Source: Jeotgalibacillus marinus
Lineage (GTDB): Bacteria > Bacillota > Bacilli > Bacillales > Jeotgalibacillaceae
Direction: 5' to 3'
DNA length: 64,000 bases
NCBI RefSeq assembly: GCF_040801915.1
Contig: NZ_JBFMIA010000010.1
Location: forward strand, 1-64,000
The notes under the pieces are model-generated. The model saw nothing but the letters and a program-made list of their open reading frames with translations. It searched no databases and was not told the origin of the DNA. Positions 26,500 through 33,949 of the stretch are shown here, in pieces. Position numbers and translations under genes: made by a program. The first letter of the stretch is position 1, and every line of letters begins with the position of its first letter.

Positions 26500-26876
26500 T
26501 AGATGAAAAGGTTTATTGAAGTTTAAATTCATGATTCCATAAATGATACCGATGTTTATTGAGCTGCTTTATTTTATTAGCTATGTTAAATAGTATTGTT
26601 GATTTCAGCAATAAAACAAGGGAAACCCTGTTTAGGGAGTTCCTTTGTTCCACCAAAGTCTTATTATGGAGACTACTTTTTAGAGGAGAAGCCTTCAAAT
26701 AAAAAGCCTCCAATTGGTTCGTAAACCTTACTTGCAAAATCCACAAAAGGTTTTTTATCTTAAGTCGTCGGAACTGAACGTCCGTATTTCTGCTTTTGAT
26801 ATAAAAATTCCTCCGTATAATTGTGTAAGAATGATGGCAATCCTGCTAGAGAGTTCAAAATGCTAGGAGGATAATA
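26500..26876. other. Intergenic region without recognisable gene
   Basis: About 375 bases. A minus-strand frame of 77 codons (26513-26746) has no ribosome site and no family resemblance. AGGAGG is found just before ATG 26877, and TATAAT-like ATATAA motifs occur but without a matching -35. Confidence 0.45.
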
Positions 26877-27443
26877 ATGAAAAACGTTAAATCAATGGGT
26901 ATGATGCTGCTACTTGGTATCATCGTTAGTGGATGCAGCGCCGCGAATAATATGAGTTCAGATGAACCGGTCATACCTGTAAATGATGAAGCTGTACCAT
27001 CATTAGAAATCGATTTAGTTAACAGTGAAGGGGATAAGGTAGGCATGGCGTCTCTAACCGAAACGTCTGAAGGAGTTTTGATTGGAGTGAAAGCAGAAGG
27101 GCTAGAGCCGGGGGAAAAAGGGATACACATTCATGAAACAGCCTCATGTAAGATTCCAGATTTCACTTCAGCAGGCGCTCATTTCAATCCTGGGCACAAA
27201 GAACACGGTTTCGAAAATCCTGCAGGCTATCACGCAGGCGACTTACCGAATATAGAAATTGACCAAGAAGGCAATGTGGATTTGGAATTGATTGCAAAGA
27301 CCTTCACGTTAAAACAAGGCGTAGAGAATTCATTACTTGATAGTGGAAGTGCACTTATCATTCATGAAGGACCGGACGACTACAAAACCGACCCTACAGG
27401 AGAATCTGGTGGAAGAATGGTTTGTGGAGAAATAAAGAACTAA
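26877..27443 (+). CDS. sodC: Cu,Zn superoxide dismutase lipoprotein
   Basis: 188-residue lipoprotein: lipobox IVSGC with Cys20 as the anchor, then a linker and a SodC domain. Copper and zinc ligands appear complete: HIHETASC (two His), AGAHFNPGHKEHG and YHAGDLPNI (bridging and zinc ligands with Asp), and LIIHEGPDDYKT (the last copper His). The active-site Arg is present in GGRMVCG and the disulfide pair is ASC / MVC. B. subtilis YojM is known to lack copper ligands, so this copy looks more likely to be active. It protects the outer face of the membrane from superoxide. Confidence 0.88.
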   Translation: MKNVKSMGMMLLLGIIVSGCSAANNMSSDEPVIPVNDEAVPSLEIDLVNSEGDKVGMASLTETSEGVLIGVKAEGLEPGEKGIHIHETASCKIPDFTSAGAHFNPGHKEHGFENPAGYHAGDLPNIEIDQEGNVDLELIAKTFTLKQGVENSLLDSGSALIIHEGPDDYKTDPTGESGGRMVCGEIKN

Positions 27444-27510
27444 TCTTTTTGAGCCCTTTCCTACCGAATGAAAAAGGCTTAAAGAATATTGTTGATATTT
27501 TACCCAAAGA

Positions 27511-27539
27511 AAAAGGACCTAATTTCTGGTCTTTTTTTG
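27511..27539 (+). terminator. Terminator after sodC
   Basis: AAAAGGACC (27511-27519) / GGTCTTTTT with an 8-base loop followed by a T tract; one G-T pair. Confidence 0.65.
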
Positions 27540-27606
27540 TTTGATTTTCTCACCCAGTCAAAAGTTATCTACATAAAATCCCCTGTTTTATTATGCTATA
27601 AAAATT

Positions 27607-27888
27607 AAGAAAAGCCACTAGCTATGATCAACTTATCAGCAAGTTTAATATTTTTCTTGAGGTAAATAGGTAATTCAGAATTAGTTAGAATTTGCTTTGT
27701 TGTCATCCAAAAAACACCATCTACTTCGTCAGCACTCTTAGCATATGCTTCGCCAGATTCTTGGTCGCAAAAAAACAATGTCTACCACACACATGTAAGC
27801 CTGAATCCGTAACAAAGGAAGAACTATTAACATATCTAAGATTTGATACCTGTATTCCCACTTCTTCAAATATTAGTTTTATAGGTTC
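27607..27888 (-). pseudogene. Nudix hydrolase remnant, truncated by IS6 end
   Basis: Minus strand, three frames joined: KLIFEEVGIQVSNLRYVNSS, then VDIVFL, then GEAYAKSADEVDGVFWMTTK and ILTNSELPIYLKKNIKLADK to a TAA at 27607-27609. The EEVGI piece is the end of a Nudix box and the rest follows the usual order. The 5' part of the gene, including most of the Nudix box, is replaced by the IS6-type terminal sequence at 27889. Two frameshifts confirm decay. Confidence 0.6.
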
Positions 27889-28320
27889 TGGTGCAAACAC
27901 ATTTTGATAGAGATATAGAGCTACTGTTTACTTATGTATGAATTTAACTTCATTTTGGACAGACTCCAACTGTCGGTGATGTTGTCTTTTTTTCACCATA
28001 TGCATAGCCTCTACGCCGCATAATATAGAGATGGCTGTTTCAAACGACTTGAATTCCAACATATAACGTACTCGTTTTTTAATAAAGCGATGATCCTGTT
28101 CCACGATATTATTGAGATATTTCACTTGTCTAATTAGTATGTCTTCAGGCAAACTTTCCTCGTTTTTTAATTCTTGAATGGCTACAGGATAGGCTGGATT
28201 CTTGTCTACTGTAATCACACGAGGGGTACGATTAAGAGAAGCAGCCAAGGATTTCTTAAAAAAGCGCTTGGCTGCTTCTTTATCTTTTAATAGGTAAAAA
28301 TAACTATTAAATATATGTAG
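27889..28320 (-). mobile_element. IS6 family element remnant R1 (transposase C-terminal half)
   Basis: The edge GGTTCTGGTGCAAACACATT matches the IS6-type terminal repeat (compare GGTTCTGTTGCAAA of IS257). On the minus strand the transposase reads YFYLLKDKEAAKRFFKKSLA, then PRVITVDKNPAYPVAIQELK and IRQVKYLNNIVEQDHRFIKK to FIHK near 27928. The DDE region's second Asp (VDKN) and the E of EQDHRF are kept. About the first half of the gene and the other end are missing, so the copy is inactive. Three further fragments of closely similar elements occur at 48.9, 51.6 and 52.4 kb. Confidence 0.85.
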
Positions 28321-28841
28321 TAGATCTAGATTGTTAACACTAGGTAATATGATATAGACATTAGATGTTAACTAAAATTTATTAAAAATAAAAAATTGTA
28401 GTATATATGCTAGTTAATATATATAGATTTACTAGTTACTAACTACGTATAAAACATATATAGTATCTGAAGTTGTGCTGTGAAAATTGATAAGAATATT
28501 GATCTAACAATATTTAATAATCTGCCACCTTACATCTGAGAGAACTTTATTTTAAAAAACTTGTTTAATAAATTGAAATATTATCCTGATAACTAGGTAT
28601 AAATAACTGTTAAACACAAGTAATATTTATAACCTACAAACACTGACACAGAAAGAAGAGTCCATTTTTGCACAATAATATGTTCGTAATTTGGACTTTT
28701 ATTTATATAACCCTAAACTTATACTTACACTACAAAATGCTAACTAAAAATTCATCCACATTAATGCTAGTTTTTATATTTAGATTTATTAGATACTTTT
28801 ATAGAGAATTAAGAAAAAAACAGTAAAAAGGAGCGGATAAA
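28321..28841. other. Very AT-rich region, no gene
   Basis: About 520 bases of strongly AT-rich sequence without open frames. Two diverged direct repeats are visible: TTAACTAAAATTTATT...ATGCTAGTTAATATATATAG (from 28366) and CTAACTAAAAATTCAT...ATGCTAGTTTTTATATTTAG (from 28740). A weak hairpin AGTCCA / TGGACT lies near 28660-28700. Likely scar tissue of insertion and decay. Confidence 0.4.
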
Positions 28842-29042
28842 ATGGTTGGAAAAATGGAGCAAGATTTTAGAGAATTGAACGAAAGAATTAACGGTATTAA
28901 TGAAAAAATGGACCAAGAATTTAGAAGCGATATTAAGCAAGTTAGACAAGAATTACATGAAACCAATGAAAGACTTGATGCATTGCAAAAAGATATAGCA
29001 GCACCTACAAATTATAGATTGCTTAAATTGAACAAAGCATAA
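28842..29042 (+). CDS. Small coiled-coil protein
   Basis: 66 residues, ATG after AAAAAGGAG. Almost entirely a charged helix with heptad spacing (FRELNERINGINEKMDQEFR, IKQVRQELHETNERLDALQK). Similar in style to the 106-residue coiled-coil protein at 39.9 kb. Such short proteins are frequent in Bacillaceae near mobile elements; no function known. The frame is intact with good ribosome site, so it is accepted. Confidence 0.6.
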   Translation: MVGKMEQDFRELNERINGINEKMDQEFRSDIKQVRQELHETNERLDALQKDIAAPTNYRLLKLNKA

Positions 29043-29077
29043 TAAATATCACCTCCGCCCGGAGTGCGATCACACAA

Positions 29078-29445
29078 TATGGGTAACCCTATTTATGTAA
29101 CTATAATGATATTCATTTTAATATATCGCACTCTGATAAATGGGTGGTTTGTGGTGTTAGTCGTTCCCCGCTTGGAATAGATATAGAAAAAATTACTCCT
29201 ATTGATTTCACCATAGAAGAAAGCTTTTTTTCAATGGAGGAATATTCTTCACCTATGGATAAGGATGATACAAAAAAATTAAATTATTTTATCAACTGTG
29301 GTGTACAAAAGAAAGTTACATAAAATCTGTTGGTAAAGGTCTATACATTCCATTAGACTCATTCTCAATTCAAATACTTGATGACCACATTACAATAACT
29401 GCGGAGTTAATTCGAAAAACCTCTTTTTTAAACAATATGATATAG
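29078..29445 (+). pseudogene. Sfp-type 4'-phosphopantetheinyl transferase remnant
   Basis: Reads YG-stop-PYLCNYNDIHFNISHSD, then WVVCGVSRSPLGIDIEKI and FFSMEEYSS; a +1/-1 shift near 29290 leads to YQLWCTKESYIKSVGKGLYI and PLDSFSIQILDDHI to a TAG at 29443-29445. These are the family motifs FNISHSxxWV, GIDIE and (W)xxKESYxKxxGKG in order. The N-terminal third is absent, a Lys codon has become TAA and a frameshift splits the rest. In life it would have primed carrier proteins for lipopeptide or surfactin-like synthesis. Confidence 0.82.
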
Positions 29446-29552
29446 ACAAGCAATAAGTTTTATAGAGAGGAGTTTATTGGATTAAGAGAACTATGCAATA
29501 AATTTATTTCTAATTTTTTATAAAGGTGTTCATATATTGGAGGATAATTCAT

Positions 29553-29694
29553 ATGAAAAGTATCGTAAAGCACATCGTAATACTTTGAAAAAAAGCTTAG
29601 AACAGCAATCGTCGTATTGACCATTTTACTTTCAACAATCGGAGAAACAATTGTTGCTATTAATTTTTTAAGAGATGATTACCCGCATTGAGGG
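29553..29694 (+). pseudogene. Possible broken small secreted-peptide gene
   Basis: GGAGG (29539-29543) precedes ATG 29553, which reads MKSIVKHIVIL and stops. In a shifted frame the sequence continues KKLRTAIVVLTILLSTIGET, then IVAINFLRDDYPH and a stop at 29692-29694. A basic start, hydrophobic core and short polar tail resemble small exported peptide precursors (Phr-like). One single-base change would fuse the parts. Identity is uncertain. Confidence 0.3.
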
Positions 29695-29750
29695 GTAAGA
29701 ACTGTAAAATTCTCTTCACGTTCACTATAAAATAATAAAGGATGATTATC

Positions 29751-29903
29751 ATGATCAAGCACGCAAAGTCCGGAGATAGTATTTTTGTAAATGGAAACTG
29801 TTTAACCGTCATTTCATCAAATGACAACAATGTGATTGCGTTAATGAGTAATAATCGACAAGTGTCCTTTCTACATGGTCAATATAAACTAATAAAGGGA
29901 TGA
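29751..29903 (+). CDS. Small beta-rich protein, paralog 1 (50 aa)
   Basis: ATG after AAAGGATGA. Reads MIKHAKSGDSIFVNGNCLTV, then ISSNDNNVIALMSNN and ending FLHGQYKLIKG. Shares the layout 'K-x-G-D-x-I ... V-I-A-L ... H-x-x-Y-K-L-I' with three other small frames downstream. Short strands and turns suggest a small beta barrel. Function unknown; arrangement suggests tandem duplication. Confidence 0.5.
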   Translation: MIKHAKSGDSIFVNGNCLTVISSNDNNVIALMSNNRQVSFLHGQYKLIKG

Positions 29904-29909
29904 TTCCAT

Positions 29910-30132
29910 TTGTTATTCGGTCGGAAAAGAAGAGAGAAAAGCAAAGATCGAAGATACCATTTTAGTTACTAATAAATTCAAAGAATATCCTTCATTTTAT
30001 ACACACGGAGAACATCTTTGGGTTGTTGATTCAAATGCAAAATATATTGTTTCATTAACTAAAAGTGAGGGGATTCCGGTGAATCATACTGATTATAAAA
30101 TAATACATATTGACGTTAACAATGCACATTAG
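29910..30132 (+). pseudogene. Small beta-rich protein, paralog 2, frameshifted
   Basis: Begins at TTG 29910 after AAAGGGA as LLFGRKRREK, then needs one frame change to continue KIEDTILVTNKFKEYPSFYT, HGEHLWVVDSNAKYIVSLTK and DYKIIHIDVNNAH to TAG 30130-30132. Compare paralog 4 (31112), which starts MNVLFNRKRINAKVGDRILA and has YPSFYKFGE and AKYVVALT. The close match across the break shows it is the same gene family with a frameshift. Confidence 0.55.
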
Positions 30133-30238
30133 TGATTTTATCCATATGACACCCGGACAATTATTAATTAAATATTGGTTGATATGGTGCATTATTATTT
30201 TAATTGCTATAAGATGCATAAAATCTGATAACTATTGA
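30122..30238 (+). CDS. Possible small membrane peptide (38 aa)
   Basis: Overlaps the end of paralog 2. Reads MHISDFIHMTPGQLLIKYWL, then IWCIIILIAIRCIKSDNY: one hydrophobic helix followed by a basic/polar tail. No good ribosome site; translation could be coupled to the preceding frame when that was intact. Weak call. Confidence 0.3.
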   Translation: MHISDFIHMTPGQLLIKYWLIWCIIILIAIRCIKSDNY

Positions 30239-30352
30239 GTCGATTCACCAATCAAATTCTTAGGAGTCATTAAAATTCCATCGTATGCAGGAAAATAAAA
30301 AAATACAATAATAATATTGTTTTTAGCGAAATTGATTTTAGGAGGAACGTAA

Positions 30353-30520
30353 ATGACAACAGAAGAACGCATACAAGTAATACGACATCTGTCATTAAAA
30401 TATGGTATAGATGAAATTATTTTTGAAAGAATGACCGATTCTGAAATACGAAAAGAATATGAATTTGAAGTTATCAACATATTAGAGCCATTTATGTATC
30501 GTTGGAGGGGTTTAGAATAG
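30353..30520 (+). CDS. Small helical protein (55 aa)
   Basis: TAGGAGGA at 30338-30345 gives an excellent site for ATG 30353. Reads MTTEERIQVIRHLSLKYGID, then EIIFERMTDSEIRKEYEFEV and ends YRWRGLE. Charged and helical, with no known family. One base separates its stop from the next small gene, so they are co-translated. Confidence 0.55.
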   Translation: MTTEERIQVIRHLSLKYGIDEIIFERMTDSEIRKEYEFEVINILEPFMYRWRGLE

Positions 30521-30521
30521 T

Positions 30522-30704
30522 ATGAAAAGAAAAGCAGTTTTTGGCGAAAAAATAAGAGTTTTAAAAAATTCAAGTGCATTTGATAAGAATGATATTTTAG
30601 ATGTTGTATATTCAAATCAATTTTCTATTATAGCTTACAAATATGGTGATTATGAAGGACACATAATAAAGCACAAAGATTATGTACTAGTTAATGGTAC
30701 ATAA
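30522..30704 (+). CDS. Small beta-rich protein, paralog 3 (60 aa)
   Basis: ATG one base after the previous stop; TTGGAGGGG lies upstream inside that gene. Reads MKRKAVFGEKIRVLKNSSAF, then VVYSNQFSIIAYKYGDYEGH and ends HKDYVLVNGT. Same plan as the other members: basic start, 'G-E-K-I-R-V' strand, central strands, 'H-K-D-Y-V-L-V' end. Most diverged of the four. Confidence 0.5.
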   Translation: MKRKAVFGEKIRVLKNSSAFDKNDILDVVYSNQFSIIAYKYGDYEGHIIKHKDYVLVNGT

Positions 30705-30764
30705 TGAACATTATGATATACACTGTTTAATCTTATTTTTATTCTAATAGAAAAGTAGGTAATC

Positions 30765-31115
30765 ATGGACATGTTTGAATTAGTTACGAAAAAAGAAATA
30801 CATAGTGAATATTTATCTTTAAAGGCTGCGGGGTTATTATATTATTTGCACTCAACACCAGCTTTTAGACATTTTGATTTGTGTGATCTAAATGGAATAT
30901 TCACTGATCATCCACAAACAGTAATGAATACAGTTTTTGAACTACAGAAAAGAGGATACGTCATAACGTGTAAAAAAAGATACACTATTGATAAATGGTC
31001 ACGAAATAATGATATAACGCCATCTAGTACCTATCATATTGATGATTCGAACTGGAAAGAAAACCCATCTGTAGGTTCCACTTATCACACTAATAGAAAA
31101 GGTAAAATATTATGA
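30765..31115 (+). CDS. Winged-helix-like DNA-binding protein
   Basis: 116 residues. KEIHSEYLSLKAAGLLYYLH and LNGIFTDHPQTVMNTVFELQ form helices of a helix-turn-helix, and KRGYVITCKKRYT follows as a wing, like N-terminal domains of plasmid or conjugative-element helix-turn-helix proteins. The C-terminal 40 residues are polar and unstructured. Overlaps the next small gene by 4 bases (ATGA), so both are made together. AAAAGTAGG precedes the ATG. Confidence 0.55.
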   Translation: MDMFELVTKKEIHSEYLSLKAAGLLYYLHSTPAFRHFDLCDLNGIFTDHPQTVMNTVFELQKRGYVITCKKRYTIDKWSRNNDITPSSTYHIDDSNWKENPSVGSTYHTNRKGKIL

Positions 31116-31324
31116 ATGTATTATTTAATAGAAAAAGAATAAATGCAAAAGTTGGAGACAGAATTTTAGCTGAAAATTCTTCGAAAGTTTACCCTTCATT
31201 TTATAAATTTGGTGAAACGATGATTGTGGTAGAATCTCACGCTAAATACGTTGTAGCATTAACTGTAAGTGGGGGAATATTTCCAATGGTTCACGAGGAT
31301 TATAAAATAATAACCGCAACATAG
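31112..31324 (+). CDS. Small beta-rich protein, paralog 4 (70 aa)
   Basis: Best preserved of the small family: MNVLFNRKRINAKVGDRILA, YPSFYKFGETMIVVESHAKY, VVALTVSGGIFPMVHEDYKI. Alternating short strands with glycine turns; might be a mini beta-barrel, for example an SH3-like fold. Coupled by overlap to the winged-helix protein, so the pair may act together. No named family recognised. Confidence 0.55.
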   Translation: MNVLFNRKRINAKVGDRILAENSSKVYPSFYKFGETMIVVESHAKYVVALTVSGGIFPMVHEDYKIITAT

Positions 31325-31451
31325 TCATCATGGCTATGGTAAAGATGATTGATGATGCAATGTTATCCGTTGTCTCTATTTACAATCGCTCCAAACACAG
31401 TAGAGTATATATAAATCTTATTTAGACACAGAAAAAGAAAGGTTGATTTTT

Positions 31452-33392
31452 GTGAAAAAAGGAATCTTATTTTTCTCTACGGCGCTGTTAGCTTCCCTTG
31501 TAATGGTAGGGTGTTCTGATGATGAACAAGAAGGCGTCACAAAAGGTGAGTTTTTAACGAATCTGTTAGACACGATGGGTGTTGATGTAGGGCCTTATGA
31601 ACGAACAGATGAAGGGACAGAAGAGGAAACAAATGAGGTCACATTTACAGATGTTTCTGATGAGCTTTTCCCTTACGTGGATACTGCGATGAGATTAGAC
31701 TTAGTCGATGAGAATGAGTCTGAATTTGGAGAGAACGAGGAGATTACTCGCGAAGAAGCTTATGTTTTGCTCATTCAATCTTTAAATCTATTACATGATT
31801 ACGATCATACGAATATAGATGCATTTGAAGACTCTTCCGATATTAGTGAAGATGCTTATGGTGCACTTGCAGCAGCTTTTGAATTGGGAATAATGGAAGA
31901 GAATGACGAGTTTCTTCCTCAAGAACCGTTAAGTGAAGAATCAATGGACACGATGATGGAGCGTTATGATGAAAACATTGATCGCATGACCATTGTAGCT
32001 ACAAATGACTTACATGGACGTATTCTCAATGATGAGGAAAATACCGAATTGGGAATGGCGAAAATCGCTACGATTGTGGAACAAATACGTGAGGAAAACG
32101 ATGATACCTTCCTTTTTGATATTGGAGACACATTCCACGGTACCAATTACGTTAATTTTAGTGAAGGTGAGTCCGCTGTTAACCTGATGAACCAAATGCA
32201 GTACGATGCAATGGTTCTAGGAAACCATGATTTCAACTTTGGTCAGGAACGAATGTTTGAGCTCATGGAAATGGCTGAATTCCCTGTGATGAGTGGAAAC
32301 TTTCGATATGAAGAAAATGATGAACTGATCACAGATCCTTATGAAATTATTGAAGTAATGGGGAAAGAAATTGCATTGATTGCGATCACAGCAGAAGATA
32401 CGGTGGTTAAAACGTTAGCTTCAAATGTTGAAGGGCTGTATGCTGAAGAAGAAGTGTCCGCACTTCAATTGCTTGTGGATGAAGTGAAAGATGAAGTAGA
32501 CCATATTTTCGTACTGTCTCATGCAGGCTATATTATCGACAAAGAGATGGCTGAAGAAGTGGATGGAATTGACTTTATTTTAGGTGGTCACACTCACGAT
32601 ACGCTTGAATACCCTGAGTTACACAATGGAACATATATTACACAGGCATGGGAATATGGTAAAGCATTGAGCATTAATCAAGTGCTGTTTCATGAAGGGG
32701 AACTCATCGGAATATCTGGACATCTAGCGCGAGATTATGAAGGGCTTGAAGAAGCATCTGATGTGAAAGAAACGCTTGATGAGATAGAAGCGGAAGTTAG
32801 TGAAGAACTTAGTGAAGTCATTGGTTCCATCGATGTGGACCTTGACGGCGATCGTTCGAATGTTCGCACGAGAGAAACGAACTTAGGAAACCTGATTACA
32901 GATGCTATGAGAAATTTAACTGGCTCTGACATTGCATTCACAAATGGTGGGGGCATTCGTGACAGCATCCCTTCAGGAGAGGTTGCGATCCTGGATGTCG
33001 TTACGGCTCTGCCATTCCTTAACTTTGTGATTGAAATTGAAGTGACAGGTGAACAGCTTTTACGAAGCGCTGAACAAGGCGTTCATTTACTCCCTGAAGA
33101 AAATGGTGGCTTCATGCACGTATCTGGAATGAGCTTTACTTATGATCCATCTCAACCAGAAGGAGATCGTGTGGTGGAATTGTATGTGGGCGACGAGGAA
33201 GTTGATCCTGAAGCTACGTATACAGCAGCAACAAATGACTTCACAGCTAGTGGCGGTGATGGTTATGAGTGGTTGGCGGATACTCCGCGCCTGACAGACA
33301 CAGGAGAAATTCTTAATGAAATCGTAACCAATTATATTAATGAAGGACATGCTATTCCTGGAGTGGAAGATCGAATTAAATCAGTGGAATAA
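31452..33392 (+). CDS. 5'-nucleotidase/UshA-family lipoprotein with SLH-like N-terminus
   Basis: 646-residue lipoprotein; GTG 31452 after AAAGGTTG, lipobox MVGC with Cys21. Residues ~25-165 look like two degenerate S-layer-homology units (GVTKGEFLTNLLDTMGVD, VTFTDVSDELFPYVDTAMRL, NEEITREEAYVLLIQSLNLL). The metallophosphatase domain then shows ATNDLHGRI, DIGDTFHGTNYV, VLGNHDFNFGQE, LSHAGYI and GGHTHDTLEY. The C-terminal nucleotidase domain shows TNLGNLITDAMRN, TNGGGIRDSIPSG and ATNDFTASGGDGYEW. It cleaves nucleotides or related phosphoesters outside the cell. The very high Glu/Asp content fits alkaline or saline habitats. Confidence 0.88.
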   Translation: MKKGILFFSTALLASLVMVGCSDDEQEGVTKGEFLTNLLDTMGVDVGPYERTDEGTEEETNEVTFTDVSDELFPYVDTAMRLDLVDENESEFGENEEITREEAYVLLIQSLNLLHDYDHTNIDAFEDSSDISEDAYGALAAAFELGIMEENDEFLPQEPLSEESMDTMMERYDENIDRMTIVATNDLHGRILNDEENTELGMAKIATIVEQIREENDDTFLFDIGDTFHGTNYVNFSEGESAVNLMNQMQYDAMVLGNHDFNFGQERMFELMEMAEFPVMSGNFRYEENDELITDPYEIIEVMGKEIALIAITAEDTVVKTLASNVEGLYAEEEVSALQLLVDEVKDEVDHIFVLSHAGYIIDKEMAEEVDGIDFILGGHTHDTLEYPELHNGTYITQAWEYGKALSINQVLFHEGELIGISGHLARDYEGLEEASDVKETLDEIEAEVSEELSEVIGSIDVDLDGDRSNVRTRETNLGNLITDAMRNLTGSDIAFTNGGGIRDSIPSGEVAILDVVTALPFLNFVIEIEVTGEQLLRSAEQGVHLLPEENGGFMHVSGMSFTYDPSQPEGDRVVELYVGDEEVDPEATYTAATNDFTASGGDGYEWLADTPRLTDTGEILNEIVTNYINEGHAIPGVEDRIKSVE

Positions 33393-33458
33393 CGTTATTG
33401 GATGTTTTTCAATCTAAATGAACGATCGAACAGACAATCGAATTAACAGTTAAAAAGA

Positions 33459-33504
33459 TTGGTCAAAATGAGATTTTTTCTCGTTTTGATCAATTTCTTT
33501 CTTT
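33459..33504 (+). terminator. Terminator after the nucleotidase gene
   Basis: TTGGTCAAAATGAGA (33459-33473) / TCTCGTTTTGATCAA (33479-33493) near-perfect stem, then TTTCTTTCTTTTTT. Confidence 0.85.
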
Positions 33505-33505
33505 T

Positions 33506-33715
33506 TTCATGTGAGATAGTACATTTAGCATAAAGCGCGGATAAGTGTTGTGCAGACTTCGATAACGATGCCGCACCCGCGGATATCCGCCGCGCAGACT
33601 TTGATAACGGCACCGAATCCGCGGATATCCGCCGTACAGACTTCGATAACCACTCCGAACCCGCGGATAAAACTCCATAACAAACTTCTCCATCCAAAAA
33701 ATAGTAACTTCAAAT
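33506..33715 (-). repeat. Dispersed 42-bp-unit repeat, copy B1
   Basis: Three consecutive 42-base units of the form GYRCAGACTTYGATAACG...CCGCGGATATCCGCC (plus-strand view), led by CATGTGAGATAGTACATTTA and GCGCGGATAAGTG and followed by a linker ATAACAAACTTCTCCATCC. Frames on the minus strand repeat every 14 codons (LSKSARRISA...) and are not taken as genes. Confidence 0.88.
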
Positions 33716-33732
33716 AAAATAAGTGCGTTCAT

Positions 33733-33866
33733 TTCATGTGAGATAGTATGTTTGGCATGAAGCGCGGATAAGTGCTGTGCAGACTTCGATAACGATGCCA
33801 CATCCGCGGATATCCACCGCGCAGACTTCGATAAACACTCCGCACCCGCGGATATCCGTCACTCTT
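33733..33866 (-). repeat. Dispersed 42-bp-unit repeat, copy B2
   Basis: Second block directly after B1 with the same leader (CATGTGAGATAGTATGTTTG, GCGCGGATAAGTG) and two units. B1 and B2 together form a tandem duplication of the whole module including the linker. Confidence 0.88.
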
Positions 33867-33882
33867 TTAGAAATTAAAAGTA

Positions 33883-33937
33883 AAACAAGTCAAGCGGTCT
33901 ACAAGGATGATATCCTTGTAGACCGCTTGACTTGTTT
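33883..33937 (-). terminator. Terminator of the nag operon, 26-bp perfect hairpin
   Basis: Perfect inverted repeat with 26-base arms (33883-33908 and 33912-33937) and a 3-base loop. On the minus strand it is followed by TTTACTTTTAATTT. It lies 13 bases after the stop of the last minus-strand gene of the operon. Unusually long for a terminator. Confidence 0.8.
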
Positions 33938-33949
33938 AGATCTTGCTAG

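Noticed and set aside
26513..26746. Minus-strand 77-codon frame, considered as a transposase relic
   Set aside because: No transposase motif could be found and no terminal repeats flank it.
27692..27907. Plus-strand 71-codon frame
   Set aside because: Antisense to the Nudix remnant and the IS6 edge, which explain the sequence better.
28363..28800. Considered a CRISPR-like or iteron repeat array
   Set aside because: Only two diverged AT-rich copies, irregular spacing and no conserved unit.
30232..30615. Minus-strand 127-codon frame
   Set aside because: Antisense to two small plus-strand genes with good ribosome sites; its own composition is not protein-like.
33443..33801. Overlapping minus-strand frames of 62-103 codons
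   Set aside because: They lie in repeat copies B1/B2; the 42-base period keeps several frames open at once, none has a ribosome site, and the peptides are low-complexity repeats.
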